Shown here in pieces: positions 1-6,991 of a stretch of DNA of 9,351 nucleotides; position 1 is the first letter of the stretch; each line of letters opens with the position of its first letter. The notes below the pieces were generated by a model. That model saw only the letters and a list, made by a program, of their open reading frames with translations. It was not told the DNA's origin and ran no database searches. The stretch covers positions 1 to 9,351 of the forward strand of contig DAIEHU010000081.1 in NCBI GenBank assembly GCA_027353395.1, given 5' to 3'. The position numbers and the translations under genes were made by a program. This stretch comes from Desulfobacteraceae bacterium. GTDB taxonomy: Bacteria > Desulfobacterota > Desulfobacteria > Desulfobacterales > Desulfosalsimonadaceae.

Positions 1-1
1 G

Positions 2-1897
2 ATATTTATTGAAAAGAATCATTTTATTATCAAGGGCGATAAAATCCTTAAAACCGGGGAAAACACCTATGAGATCAAAAACGCCAGCCTGACGTCCTGC
101 GATGGGGAGCGCCCGGCATGGCGGATCACCGGCCAGGATCTGGATGTCACCATTGAGGACTACGGCTGGGTTAAAAACGCGGCGTTCCGGGTGAAAGACA
201 TACCGGTCCTGTACCTGCCCTATATGGTGTTTCCGGTGAAAACCAAACGCCAGTCCGGGTTGCTCGCGCCCCAGATGGGGTTTTCCTCCCGGAACGGCTT
301 TGAAGTGATCCAGCCCCTGTACTGGGCCATCAACCAGAGTTCTGACGCGACGCTCTACTATCACCATCTTCAGGAAAGAGGCGAAAAAATCGGGGGGGAA
401 TACCGCTACACCCTCAGCGGTCCATCAAAAGGCACGTTCATGATCGATATGCTGAATGACCGGAAAATCGATGACGGCGCCGGCGACTGGGGATATCCGG
501 ATGATCCATGGTTGAGAACCAATAAGGACCGGTACTGGTTCCGGTCAAAGCTCGATCAGGCGCTTCCCCTGGAGGTAAAGGCGACCCTGGACCTGGATAT
601 TGTCAGCGATCAGGACTATCTCCATGAGTTTTCAAGCGGTTATACCGGTTTCGATGAAACGAAAAATTATTTTAACAACCAGTTCGGGCGGGATCTGGAT
701 GATGAGAATGACCCGGTCAGGGAAAACGCCCTGAATTTCAGCAGAATATGGACCCAATACAGTGTAAATGCCGAACTGTTATGGTATGACGATGTCGTGA
801 AGCGGCGCCAGAAGTCCACTGACACCACTTTGCAGCAACTGCCCGGCGTCACCTTTGACGCCTTGAAACAGCCCCTGCTCAATGACTGGCTTCTTGTAGG
901 CATGGCTTCCGAATACAGCAACTTTTACCGCAAAGACGGGGATACCGGCCAGAAGATGGATATCCACCCGCGCATGTACCTGCCCCTGCACTATCAGAAT
1001 TATTTCAGCTTTGAACCTTCCGCCGGATTCCGGCAGACCGCGTGGTACACAGATCCGGGAACTCCCCTGTCAGCCAATGAAACCGCTGATAAATCCTATA
1101 AAGATTACCGGCACCGGGAACTCTATGATTTGAAGGCGGATTTGTCCACGGACCTTTTTCAGGTGTTTCAATTACAGAATGACACCATCGACAAAATTAA
1201 GCATTCGATTAGGCCCATGCTCGAATACAGCTATATCCCAGACGTTGATCAATCCCAATACCCATTTTTTACGGATAAGGACCGGATCGAACCGGAAAGG
1301 CTCATGACATTTTCATTAACAAACTTTCTGATATCCAAGGAACACGAGCCGAAACCGAAACCGAAACCGGACGGCCCGGCCCCAGGCGCTTTTCAGAAAA
1401 CGATAGATGATGATCCCTATCATGAGTTCTTGCGTTTTATGCTTGCGCAATCGTATGATTTTCTTAAAAAAGACACCCCTAACGAAAAACCGTTCACGCC
1501 CTTGTACGCGGAACTGGACGTGGCGCCTGCGAAATTGTTGACCCTTCATGCGGACTCGGAATGGAGCCACGACATCGGCCGGTTTATCTCCCATAACGTC
1601 AATGCCCGATTGAACGGTGAAAGCGGCGACTATCTGGTGGTTGAACACCGGTACAGCCGGGAGCAGATCCAGTCCGTCAGTCTCGGCTGGTTTAAAAGCA
1701 TCACCAGAAGCACGGGGGTGTTCGGCAATTATGAAAGAAATATCGAGACCGGCAAAAGCATTGCAACGGGGATTGGATGCCATTATCAGGCCCAGTGCTG
1801 GTCTTTTGAACTTTCATATAAAAATGAAATCAATGACCGGAAAATCGGATTCATGATCGGTTTAAACGGCCTTACGGAAATCGGAAGCAGCTTATAG
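2..1897 (+). CDS. lptD: LPS-assembly outer-membrane protein LptD, 3' part (5' end outside window)
   Basis: LptD is the outer-membrane beta-barrel that, with LptE, inserts lipopolysaccharide into the outer leaflet. The frame is open from base 2, so 631 residues are visible and the signal peptide and most of the periplasmic domain lie upstream. The ATG at 191 is internal, not the start. The first ~75 residues carry the typical end of the OstA/LptA-like domain: SLTSC (Cys33 of the fragment, matching the SFTSC block around E. coli Cys173), RPAWRI, then PVLYLPYMVFPV and KRQSGLLAP leading into the barrel. The rest is a long barrel with many alternating aromatic and polar strands. A Pro-Lys repeat (residues 450-456) lies in a likely loop. 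Near the C-terminus are Cys593 and Cys599, five residues apart, where E. coli has an adjacent Cys-Cys pair. A 160-bp gap separates it from the HU gene, so it probably ends its own transcription unit. Family assignment is firm. Confidence 0.93.
   Translation: MFIEKNHFIIKGDKILKTGENTYEIKNASLTSCDGERPAWRITGQDLDVTIEDYGWVKNAAFRVKDIPVLYLPYMVFPVKTKRQSGLLAPQMGFSSRNGFEVIQPLYWAINQSSDATLYYHHLQERGEKIGGEYRYTLSGPSKGTFMIDMLNDRKIDDGAGDWGYPDDPWLRTNKDRYWFRSKLDQALPLEVKATLDLDIVSDQDYLHEFSSGYTGFDETKNYFNNQFGRDLDDENDPVRENALNFSRIWTQYSVNAELLWYDDVVKRRQKSTDTTLQQLPGVTFDALKQPLLNDWLLVGMASEYSNFYRKDGDTGQKMDIHPRMYLPLHYQNYFSFEPSAGFRQTAWYTDPGTPLSANETADKSYKDYRHRELYDLKADLSTDLFQVFQLQNDTIDKIKHSIRPMLEYSYIPDVDQSQYPFFTDKDRIEPERLMTFSLTNFLISKEHEPKPKPKPDGPAPGAFQKTIDDDPYHEFLRFMLAQSYDFLKKDTPNEKPFTPLYAELDVAPAKLLTLHADSEWSHDIGRFISHNVNARLNGESGDYLVVEHRYSREQIQSVSLGWFKSITRSTGVFGNYERNIETGKSIATGIGCHYQAQCWSFELSYKNEINDRKIGFMIGLNGLTEIGSSL
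1349..1369 (+). repeat. In-frame hexanucleotide repeat (CCGAAA x3 plus CCG) in lptD
   Basis: Three perfect CCGAAA units followed by CCG encode PKPKPKP (fragment residues 450-456), flanked by EHE and DGPAPG. A 6-base unit keeps the frame, so copy-number change would lengthen or shorten a charged, proline-rich loop without breaking the gene. With only three units it may be stable. Confidence 0.8.
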
Positions 1898-1930
1898 ATA
1901 AAGAAAGTTTCCTTGCTTCCGGAATCCGGC

Positions 1931-1951
1931 CCGGTGCAAAATCAGCGCCGG
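1931..1951 (+). other. GC-rich hairpin downstream of lptD
   Basis: CCGGTGC (1931-1937) can pair with GCGCCGG (1945-1951) through seven pairs, one of them a G-U wobble, around the loop AAAATCA. It lies 34 bases after the lptD stop. It would suit transcript-end protection or weak termination, but the downstream sequence is A-rich with no T tract, so it is not called an intrinsic terminator. The stem is seen; the function is inferred. Confidence 0.45.
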
Positions 1952-1977
1952 ACATACCCGAAAAAATTAAACATAAC

Positions 1978-2013
1978 TCCTTGACTTTTTATAAATTTGT
2001 ATTTAAACAAGGA
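1978..2013 (+). promoter_or_regulatory. Candidate promoter with flanking inverted repeat upstream of the HU gene
   Basis: TTGACT (1981-1986) matches the sigma-70 -35 consensus at 5 of 6 bases. It is followed by a very AT-rich stretch. The -10 is uncertain: TAAACA at 2004-2009 has 17-bp spacing but a poor match, and TTTAAA at 2002-2007 has 15-bp spacing. The arms TCCTTG (1978-1983) and CAAGGA (2008-2013) form a perfect 6-bp inverted repeat around this element and could be an operator or a small RNA stem. It would drive the HU gene and possibly the holB-ricT-metG run. This is the best promoter-like stretch in the window, but the call rests on consensus only. Confidence 0.4.
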
Positions 2014-2047
2014 ACATATCATCACTTTTTGATTCCATGAGCATTAC

Positions 2048-2053
2048 AGGAGG
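2048..2053 (+). promoter_or_regulatory. Strong ribosome binding site deciding the HU start
   Basis: AGGAGG lies four bases before the ATG at 2058. This selects 2058 over an in-frame ATG at 2037, which would place the Shine-Dalgarno inside the coding region. It is the best ribosome binding site in the window, as expected for an abundant nucleoid protein. Confidence 0.8.
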
Positions 2054-2057
2054 CATA

Positions 2058-2333
2058 ATGAACAAACTGGAATTGATTTCAGCTTTAAAAAAAGAAGCTG
2101 ATATTTCCAAATTTGAAGCAGCTAAAATTGTACAAATATTTTTTGACTCCATGGCCGAAGCGCTTGTCAAGGATGAGCGCATTGAAATCAGAGGGCTGTG
2201 CAGTTTTTATGTCAAAAAATATAAAAGTTATATCGGACGCAACCCCAAAACCGGCGAAAAGGTTCAGATCAGCCCCAAAAGACTTCCTTTTTTTAAATGC
2301 GGGAAAGAACTCCGGGAACGCGTCAACAAATAA
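2058..2333 (+). CDS. HU/IHF-family DNA-binding protein
   Basis: This small nucleoid-associated protein has the usual HU/IHF length (91 residues). It should act as a dimer that bends DNA. The N-terminal part (residues 1-45) is the helical dimerisation body, starting MNKLELISALKKEADISK. Residues 46-75 form the beta arm: GLCSF stands at the usual GFGSF turn, and R61-N62-P63 carries the proline that intercalates into DNA, followed by KTGEKVQI. The tail LPFFKCGKELRERVNK is the standard C-terminal helix. Cys48 replaces the usual second glycine of the turn, and Cys81 is in the tail. HU and IHF alpha or beta cannot be told apart here, so no symbol is given. It is followed directly by holB (8 bases, or an overlap if holB starts at 2297) and is probably co-transcribed with it. 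Confidence 0.93.
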   Translation: MNKLELISALKKEADISKFEAAKIVQIFFDSMAEALVKDERIEIRGLCSFYVKKYKSYIGRNPKTGEKVQISPKRLPFFKCGKELRERVNK

Positions 2334-2341
2334 AAGAAACG

Positions 2342-3385
2342 GTGTATCCTGCAGAAAAACCTGTGACCGCGTTTGCATCCCTGATTGACCAGGAGCGCCC
2401 GGTTCAATTATTAACCGCGGTGCTTTCCGGCGGCAATCTTCCGCACGCCTTCCTTTTCACTGGATTAGAAGGAATTGGAAAAAAGACGGCCGCTCTGGCG
2501 TTTGCCATGTCCTGCAATTGCATGGAATTGGAGCTGTTTCCACATCATGCCCCGGCCGCCGGCATCCGTCCACCATCCATTGATCCCTGCGGCCGTTGCC
2601 GGTCTTGTAAAAAAATAATATCCGGACACCATCCGGATATTATTTTGATAGAACCCGCAGGGGACATGATCAAGGTGGACCAGATCCGGGCCTTGAGCGA
2701 CCGGCTGGCCCTGAAGCCCTATGAGGCCGCAAAACGGGTGATTATCATTCGCGATGCGCATAAGTTCAACACGGAAGCCGGGAACACGCTGTTAAAAACG
2801 CTTGAGGAACCGCCGGAACATACCCTGTTTATCCTGACCGCCCTGCAGGCGTCGGATATGCTGCCGACCATTGTTTCCAGATGCCAGCAGGTTCGATTTA
2901 ACCCCATCAGTCGGAAATTTCTCGCCACATACGTGGAGCGCCATTATCCGGAGACAGCGGCCCAGGCGGATGTCATCGCGTCCATGGCCCGCGGCAGCTT
3001 GACCTGCGCCGATTCCATGGCCCAAACCCGATGGATGGAAAGGCGGAACTGGATTATCCGTGAAATGGAAGCGTTTCCGTCATATTCCATCATGGAATGT
3101 CTTGCATTCGCCGAAACATTGTCAAAACATAAGGACTGGGTTCCCGCCGCATTTGAAATAATGAAAAACTGGCTGCGGGATATCGCGGTTTATCACGCTC
3201 GGCCTGAGAAAATAATCAACAGGGATTTGATGGATCAGATAGAAGCCGCCGCCCGCCGCATGACATCCGATTCCCTGACATTCAAATTCAAAGCCATCGA
3301 GCAGGCCGAGCGCGACATGAAATCCAACGCCAATTTGCGGCTCGGCCTGGATGCGCTCATCATCATGCTTTCTAAAGGAAATTGA
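2342..3385 (+). CDS. holB: DNA polymerase III subunit delta' (clamp-loader)
   Basis: Delta' is part of the clamp-loader complex that places the sliding clamp on primed DNA. With the GTG start at 2342 it is 347 residues, a normal length. Residues 41-49 form a Walker-A-like loop, GLEGIGKKT. Cys58 or Cys60 with C83, C86 and C89 (DPCGRCRSC) form the zinc-binding module of clamp-loader AAA+ subunits. LLKTLEEPPEHT and S179-R180-C181, the SRC motif, follow in the expected order. The C-terminal third is the helical collar region and is more divergent. The start is uncertain: an ATG at 2297 would overlap the HU gene by 37 bases, GTG 2342 sits 8 bases after the HU stop, and GTG 2363 would begin MTAFASLIDQERP, which resembles family N-termini best. 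None has a strong Shine-Dalgarno. It is followed six bases later by ricT, an order also seen in Bacillus (holB-yaaT). Confidence 0.9.
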   Translation: MYPAEKPVTAFASLIDQERPVQLLTAVLSGGNLPHAFLFTGLEGIGKKTAALAFAMSCNCMELELFPHHAPAAGIRPPSIDPCGRCRSCKKIISGHHPDIILIEPAGDMIKVDQIRALSDRLALKPYEAAKRVIIIRDAHKFNTEAGNTLLKTLEEPPEHTLFILTALQASDMLPTIVSRCQQVRFNPISRKFLATYVERHYPETAAQADVIASMARGSLTCADSMAQTRWMERRNWIIREMEAFPSYSIMECLAFAETLSKHKDWVPAAFEIMKNWLRDIAVYHARPEKIINRDLMDQIEAAARRMTSDSLTFKFKAIEQAERDMKSNANLRLGLDALIIMLSKGN

Positions 3386-3391
3386 ACATAT

Positions 3392-4072
3392 ATGGAAAAC
3401 AGTGTCGGTGTGAGGTTCAAAACAGCAGGCAAAATCTATGATTTCTGCTGCGGCGCCTTTATATTAAAACCAGGCGATCATGTGATCGTGGAGACCGAAA
3501 ACGGCCTGGAATTCGGCACGGTGGCCACACCCCCGAAGCCGATTGAAAAAAAGGAAGGCGCGCCCCCTTTAAAAAGGGTATACCGGCAGGCCAATGAGAC
3601 GGATTGCGATCAGATGAAAAAAAATGCCGATATCGAAAAAAACGCATTCGCCTTTTGCCGGCAGTGTATACGGGAACTGCAACTGGGCATGAATCTGTTC
3701 CGCACGGAAAGCAATTTTGACGGCACCAAATTAACCTTTTTTTTTACGGCTGACGGGCGCGTGGATTTCCGGAAACTGGTGAAACTGCTGGTCAAGGAAT
3801 TCCGGGCGAAGATAGAAATGCGCCAAGTGGGCATCCGCAATCAGGCGAAAATGTGCGGCGGAATCGGCCGATGCGGCCGGGAGCTCTGCTGTGCGGCTTT
3901 TCTTACCAAATTTGATCCCGTTTCCATTCGCATGGCTAAGCATCAGGGATTATCCTTAAACCCCACCAAAATATCAGGGGTCTGCGGGCGGTTGATGTGT
4001 TGCCTGACATTTGAAAACGATGTTTATGAAGTCAAAGAGAAAAAAGAAATCAAAGACCAACGGAAGGAATGA
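3392..4072 (+). CDS. ricT: PSP1-domain protein, RicT/YaaT family (cysteine-rich Fe-S protein)
   Basis: The 226-residue protein opens with VGVRFKTAGKIYDF and continues with FFFTADGRVDFRKLV and MRQVGIRNQAKM, the PSP1/YaaT pattern. Its cysteine block is C155, C161, C166-C167 (CGGIGRCGRELCC) and C198, C203-C204 (SGVCGRLMCC), with SIRMAKHQGLSLNPTKISG between. In Bacillus subtilis, RicT with RicA and RicF forms the Fe-S-containing Y-complex that modulates RNase Y and mRNA maturation. Whether that role holds in a Gram-negative host is unknown. The protein stops soon after the second cluster in a charged KEKKEIKDQRKE tail and lacks the further ~50 residues I recall in the Bacillus protein. Extra cysteines occur at 19, 20, 72, 89 and 92. 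An AAAGGA site lies 12 bases before the ATG. The stop overlaps the metG start (ATGA). Confidence 0.9.
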   Translation: MENSVGVRFKTAGKIYDFCCGAFILKPGDHVIVETENGLEFGTVATPPKPIEKKEGAPPLKRVYRQANETDCDQMKKNADIEKNAFAFCRQCIRELQLGMNLFRTESNFDGTKLTFFFTADGRVDFRKLVKLLVKEFRAKIEMRQVGIRNQAKMCGGIGRCGRELCCAAFLTKFDPVSIRMAKHQGLSLNPTKISGVCGRLMCCLTFENDVYEVKEKKEIKDQRKE

Positions 4073-6015
4073 CGAGAAACCAAATGGTGCCTCCTTTTTA
4101 TGTTACCACCCCCATCTATTATGTAAATGCAAAGCCCCATCTGGGCCATGCCTATACCACCGTTTCAGCAGACGTGGCCTGCCGGTTTCACGCCATGCTG
4201 GGCGAAGACACTTTTTTCCTGACCGGCACCGACGAGCACGGGGATAAAATCGTAAAAGCCGCTCTTCAGGAAAACATATCCCCAGGTGAATACGCAGACC
4301 GCATCAGCCGTCTGTTCCATGACCTGTGGCCCCTGTTTCATATCGGAAATGATCACTTCATCCGGACGACGGACCCGGCCCATGCGGTGGTGGTCGGGCG
4401 GATTCTTCAGAAAATTTTCGATTCCGGAGATATTTATTTCAGCGAATATGAAGGGCTTTACTGCTTCGGGTGCGAACGGTTTTATATGGAACGGGAGCTG
4501 GTGGACGGCAAATGCCCGGATCATGGCGCTAAACCGGAAACGATTAAAGAATCCAATTATTTCTTTAAAATGAGCCGGTACCAGGACTGGCTGATCGATC
4601 ATATCAAAACCCATCCGGATTTTATCCAGCCCGAACGCTACCGTAATGAAATTATGGCGTTTCTGCGCGAACCGCTGGAGGATCTCTGCATCTCCCGCCC
4701 CAAATCGCGTCTGGAATGGGGCATCTCCCTGCCGTTTGATGATAATTATGTCACCTATGTTTGGTTTGACGCCCTTATCAATTATATTTCCGCTCTGGGT
4801 TACCCGGAAGGCGGCGCGTTCCATAAATTCTGGCCCGAGGCCCGGCATATTGTCGCAAAAGACATTTTAAAGCCCCACGGCATTTACTGGCCCATCATGC
4901 TGAAGGCCGCGGGTATCGAACCGTATCAGCACCTTTATGTGCACGGGTATTGGAATATCGACGAAAGCAAAATGTCCAAATCCATAGGCAATGTGGTGGA
5001 CCCTTATCATCTGCAATCGGCCTATGGCGCGGATGCTGTCCGGTACTTTCTCATGCGGGAAATGGTGTTCGGCCTGGACTCGAATTTTTCCGAATCCCTG
5101 ATGATCGAACGCATCAATGCGGATCTCGCCAATGATCTCGGCAATCTTTTTTCCCGGGTTCTGGCCATGATCCATAAGTATTTTGATGGATGCGTTCCTA
5201 AAATCGCCCCCGCCGTCCGGAATGGAGAAACGGCCGATTTATTTGAAATATCCCGTCACGCCACCAAAACCTTTAAAACGGAAATGGCCGGTTTCGCGTT
5301 TCATAAAGCCATTCAGACGGTATGGGAATTGATCTCTGCAATGAACAAATATGTGGTGACCAACGCCCCTTGGGAACTGGCCAAATCAGCGGATAAAAAA
5401 TCCAGGGACCGGCTGGCGGATGTCATGTATAACCTTATAGAAGGCCTGCGGGTCATCGCCGGACTTATTTTTCCCGTCATGCCCCAGACCTCCCGCACCA
5501 TGCAGAAGCACCTGGGCATCGGCGACACCGATGCCCTGTCAAGCTTTGACCGGATAAGCATCTGGGGGACTACACCGCCAGGCGTTAAACTTCCTGAACC
5601 CGTGACCCTGTTTCCCCGGATTGAAACCCAAAAACCGGCTGCCGCCGGAAAAGCGCCTGTGGAACCCAAACCCATGTTGAATTTAAAACCGGAAATTTCA
5701 TTTGAGGACGTCACCAGACTGGACCTTCGCGTGGCGACGGTGATCGCCGCCGAAAACATCCCGAAAGCCAAGAAACTCCTGAAACTGACCGTTGATTTGG
5801 GCGCGGAACAGCGCACCATTGTCGCAGGCATCGCTAAAAGCTATTCGCCGGAAGAAATCGTAGGCAGGCAGATTGTGGTGGTGGCCAATCTCAAACCCGC
5901 AAAACTCATGGGCGTCCAGTCCCAGGGCATGCTGCTGGCGGCGGTGACGGATGAAACATCTGTTGTGGTAGCGCCTTCGGCTGGCGGGATTCCGGCCGGG
6001 ACGGTGGTGAGGTAG
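4069..6015 (+). CDS. metG: Methionyl-tRNA synthetase with C-terminal tRNA-binding domain
   Basis: This enzyme charges tRNA-Met with methionine using ATP in the cytoplasm. Its 648 residues show the class I signature HLGH (24-27, the HIGH motif) and KMSKS (301-305, in ESKMSKSIGNVVDP). Between them is a single-knuckle zinc site, C132, C135, C149 and H152 (YCFGCERF ... KCPDHG), as in the Thermus-type enzyme. VTYVWFDALINY and KDILKPHGIYWP are typical active-site blocks. The helical anticodon-binding region covers about 360-520. Residues ~543-648 form an appended OB-fold tRNA-binding domain of the Trbp111 type (TRLDLRVATVIAAE, VAGIAKSYSPEE, LMGVQSQGMLLAA), reached through an Ala/Pro/Lys-rich linker. 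The ATG at 4069 overlaps the ricT stop and suggests translational coupling. An in-frame ATG at 4084 (MVPPFYVTTPIYY) is a credible alternative. No defect was seen. Confidence 0.97.
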   Translation: MTRNQMVPPFYVTTPIYYVNAKPHLGHAYTTVSADVACRFHAMLGEDTFFLTGTDEHGDKIVKAALQENISPGEYADRISRLFHDLWPLFHIGNDHFIRTTDPAHAVVVGRILQKIFDSGDIYFSEYEGLYCFGCERFYMERELVDGKCPDHGAKPETIKESNYFFKMSRYQDWLIDHIKTHPDFIQPERYRNEIMAFLREPLEDLCISRPKSRLEWGISLPFDDNYVTYVWFDALINYISALGYPEGGAFHKFWPEARHIVAKDILKPHGIYWPIMLKAAGIEPYQHLYVHGYWNIDESKMSKSIGNVVDPYHLQSAYGADAVRYFLMREMVFGLDSNFSESLMIERINADLANDLGNLFSRVLAMIHKYFDGCVPKIAPAVRNGETADLFEISRHATKTFKTEMAGFAFHKAIQTVWELISAMNKYVVTNAPWELAKSADKKSRDRLADVMYNLIEGLRVIAGLIFPVMPQTSRTMQKHLGIGDTDALSSFDRISIWGTTPPGVKLPEPVTLFPRIETQKPAAAGKAPVEPKPMLNLKPEISFEDVTRLDLRVATVIAAENIPKAKKLLKLTVDLGAEQRTIVAGIAKSYSPEEIVGRQIVVVANLKPAKLMGVQSQGMLLAAVTDETSVVVAPSAGGIPAGTVVR

Positions 6016-6032
6016 AGTATTGGGTATTGATT

Positions 6033-6056
6033 GGGGATTTTCGATTTTTAATCCTC
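6033..6056 (+). other. Low-complexity spacer hairpin between metG and the hydrolase
   Basis: GGGGATT (6033-6039) can pair with AATCCTC (6050-6056) with one G-U pair around a 10-base loop. The surrounding bases (6016-6052) are built from short repeats of TATTGGG/TATTGATTGGGG and GATTTTC/GATTTTT, unlike the neighbouring genes. No T tract follows the stem, so it is not an obvious terminator. It might be a remnant of a dispersed repeat. Confidence 0.35.
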
Positions 6057-6086
6057 AGTGATTCACAAGACTGGCTGGAGCAGCCC

Positions 6087-6944
6087 ATGAGCTTTCAACC
6101 CATCACTATTTCCTGTCAAAACCAATCCCTGGCTGCAGTCCTGTTTCTGCCCGGTGATCCGGCGCCTTGTCCCTGTCTCATCCTTTGCCACGGCGCATTT
6201 GAATATAAGGAAAATTTTTATGAAATGGCCGGCGGCCTCTGCCAGGCAGGCATTGGGGCGCTTGTCCTGGACATGCCCGGCCACGGGAAGAGTTTTGGCG
6301 AGCGGTTTCACATCAATATTAATTTATGGGTGGCGGCCATCCGGTCCGCCATTGATTTTCTTGAGCACCAGCCTGAGATCGATTCTCACCGCATCGGGGC
6401 CTTCGGATTTTCATCCGGCGGCACAGCGGTTCTGGAAGCCGCTCTTGTGGAACCCAGACTCAAAGCATTGATCACCCTTGACGCCACAGTGCGTAATTAC
6501 CTGGGCGTAATGGACACACTGTCATTTAACATATTGAACCTTATCGGGAAAATTAAAAAGAGAATTACCGGCAAAGACCTGCGGCTGAATATAGTCCGTT
6601 TACTGAAAACCGCCCAGGTCGCCTGTGACCCGGCAGTCAATCAAATGATCCTTGAAAATCCCGTGACCATTGGCGCTTACGCTGCATTTCCCATGCCTGG
6701 GGCGGCCCAGTGCGCTTTTGTGGATACCATCACCCGTGTCCACCAAATTTCCATTCCGGTATTGGTGATTCACGGCCGGGAAGACCATGTCGATGCCCCG
6801 GAAACCGCACGGCTGCTGCATGACGCTTTGACCTGTAAAAAATCCCTGGAATTCATCTCGCCCAGCGGCCACTGCGGCCATCTGGACACCCAAAAAGACA
6901 GGGTTTTGCAACTGACAAAACAATGGGCATTAAAACATCTTTAA
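6087..6944 (+). CDS. Alpha/beta-fold hydrolase (esterase/dienelactone-hydrolase-like)
   Basis: The 285-residue protein is a cytoplasmic serine hydrolase of the alpha/beta fold, with no signal peptide or membrane segment. The N-terminal strands lead to LCHGAFEYKENF (H35-G36, oxyanion loop region) and LVLDMPGHGKS. The nucleophile elbow is GFSSGG with Ser109 as the likely nucleophile. The acid is likely Asp233 in HGREDHVDAPE, and the base His262 or His265 in SGHCGHLD. A variable stretch at about 145-210 would form the lid and set the substrate, which cannot be predicted. The start at 6087 is chosen because GGAG (6077-6080) precedes it by six bases; an upstream in-frame ATG at 6027 has no such site and lies in the odd spacer. 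The PAS regulator starts 47 bases downstream, so the two may share a transcript. Fold certain, substrate unknown. Confidence 0.85.
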   Translation: MSFQPITISCQNQSLAAVLFLPGDPAPCPCLILCHGAFEYKENFYEMAGGLCQAGIGALVLDMPGHGKSFGERFHININLWVAAIRSAIDFLEHQPEIDSHRIGAFGFSSGGTAVLEAALVEPRLKALITLDATVRNYLGVMDTLSFNILNLIGKIKKRITGKDLRLNIVRLLKTAQVACDPAVNQMILENPVTIGAYAAFPMPGAAQCAFVDTITRVHQISIPVLVIHGREDHVDAPETARLLHDALTCKKSLEFISPSGHCGHLDTQKDRVLQLTKQWALKHL

Positions 6945-6977
6945 CCGAAAAGTCTTGTTTCTTCACCCAGCCGATAT

Positions 6978-6983
6978 AAAGGA
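6978..6983 (+). promoter_or_regulatory. Ribosome binding site of the PAS-LuxR gene
   Basis: AAAGGA lies eight bases before the ATG at 6992, good spacing that supports this start. An adjoining TATAAA (6975-6980) overlaps it and is too close to the start to be a useful -10 element. Confidence 0.6.
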
Positions 6984-6991
6984 TTCCTCCC

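Noticed and set aside
1316..1783. Open frame of 155 codons on the minus strand
   Set aside because: It is antisense to lptD, and its Arg/Phe-rich RFRFRFR run is just the reverse of the CCGAAA repeat. There is no independent support.
191..1897. Complete gene starting at ATG 191
   Set aside because: The same frame is open to base 2 and encodes conserved LptD sequence before 191, so the gene is cut by the window edge.
1931..1970. Intrinsic terminator for lptD
   Set aside because: The hairpin is real, but the following sequence is A-rich and lacks a T tract, so it does not meet the usual pattern on the + strand.
4165..4848. Long open frame of 227 codons on the minus strand
   Set aside because: It lies wholly inside metG, whose motifs are unmistakable, and shows no domain pattern. 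It is a by-product of metG codon composition.
6020..6052. Promoter for the hydrolase (TTGATT at 6027 with TTTAAT at 6047)
   Set aside because: The spacing is only 14 bases and the stretch is low complexity, so hexamer matches are expected by chance.
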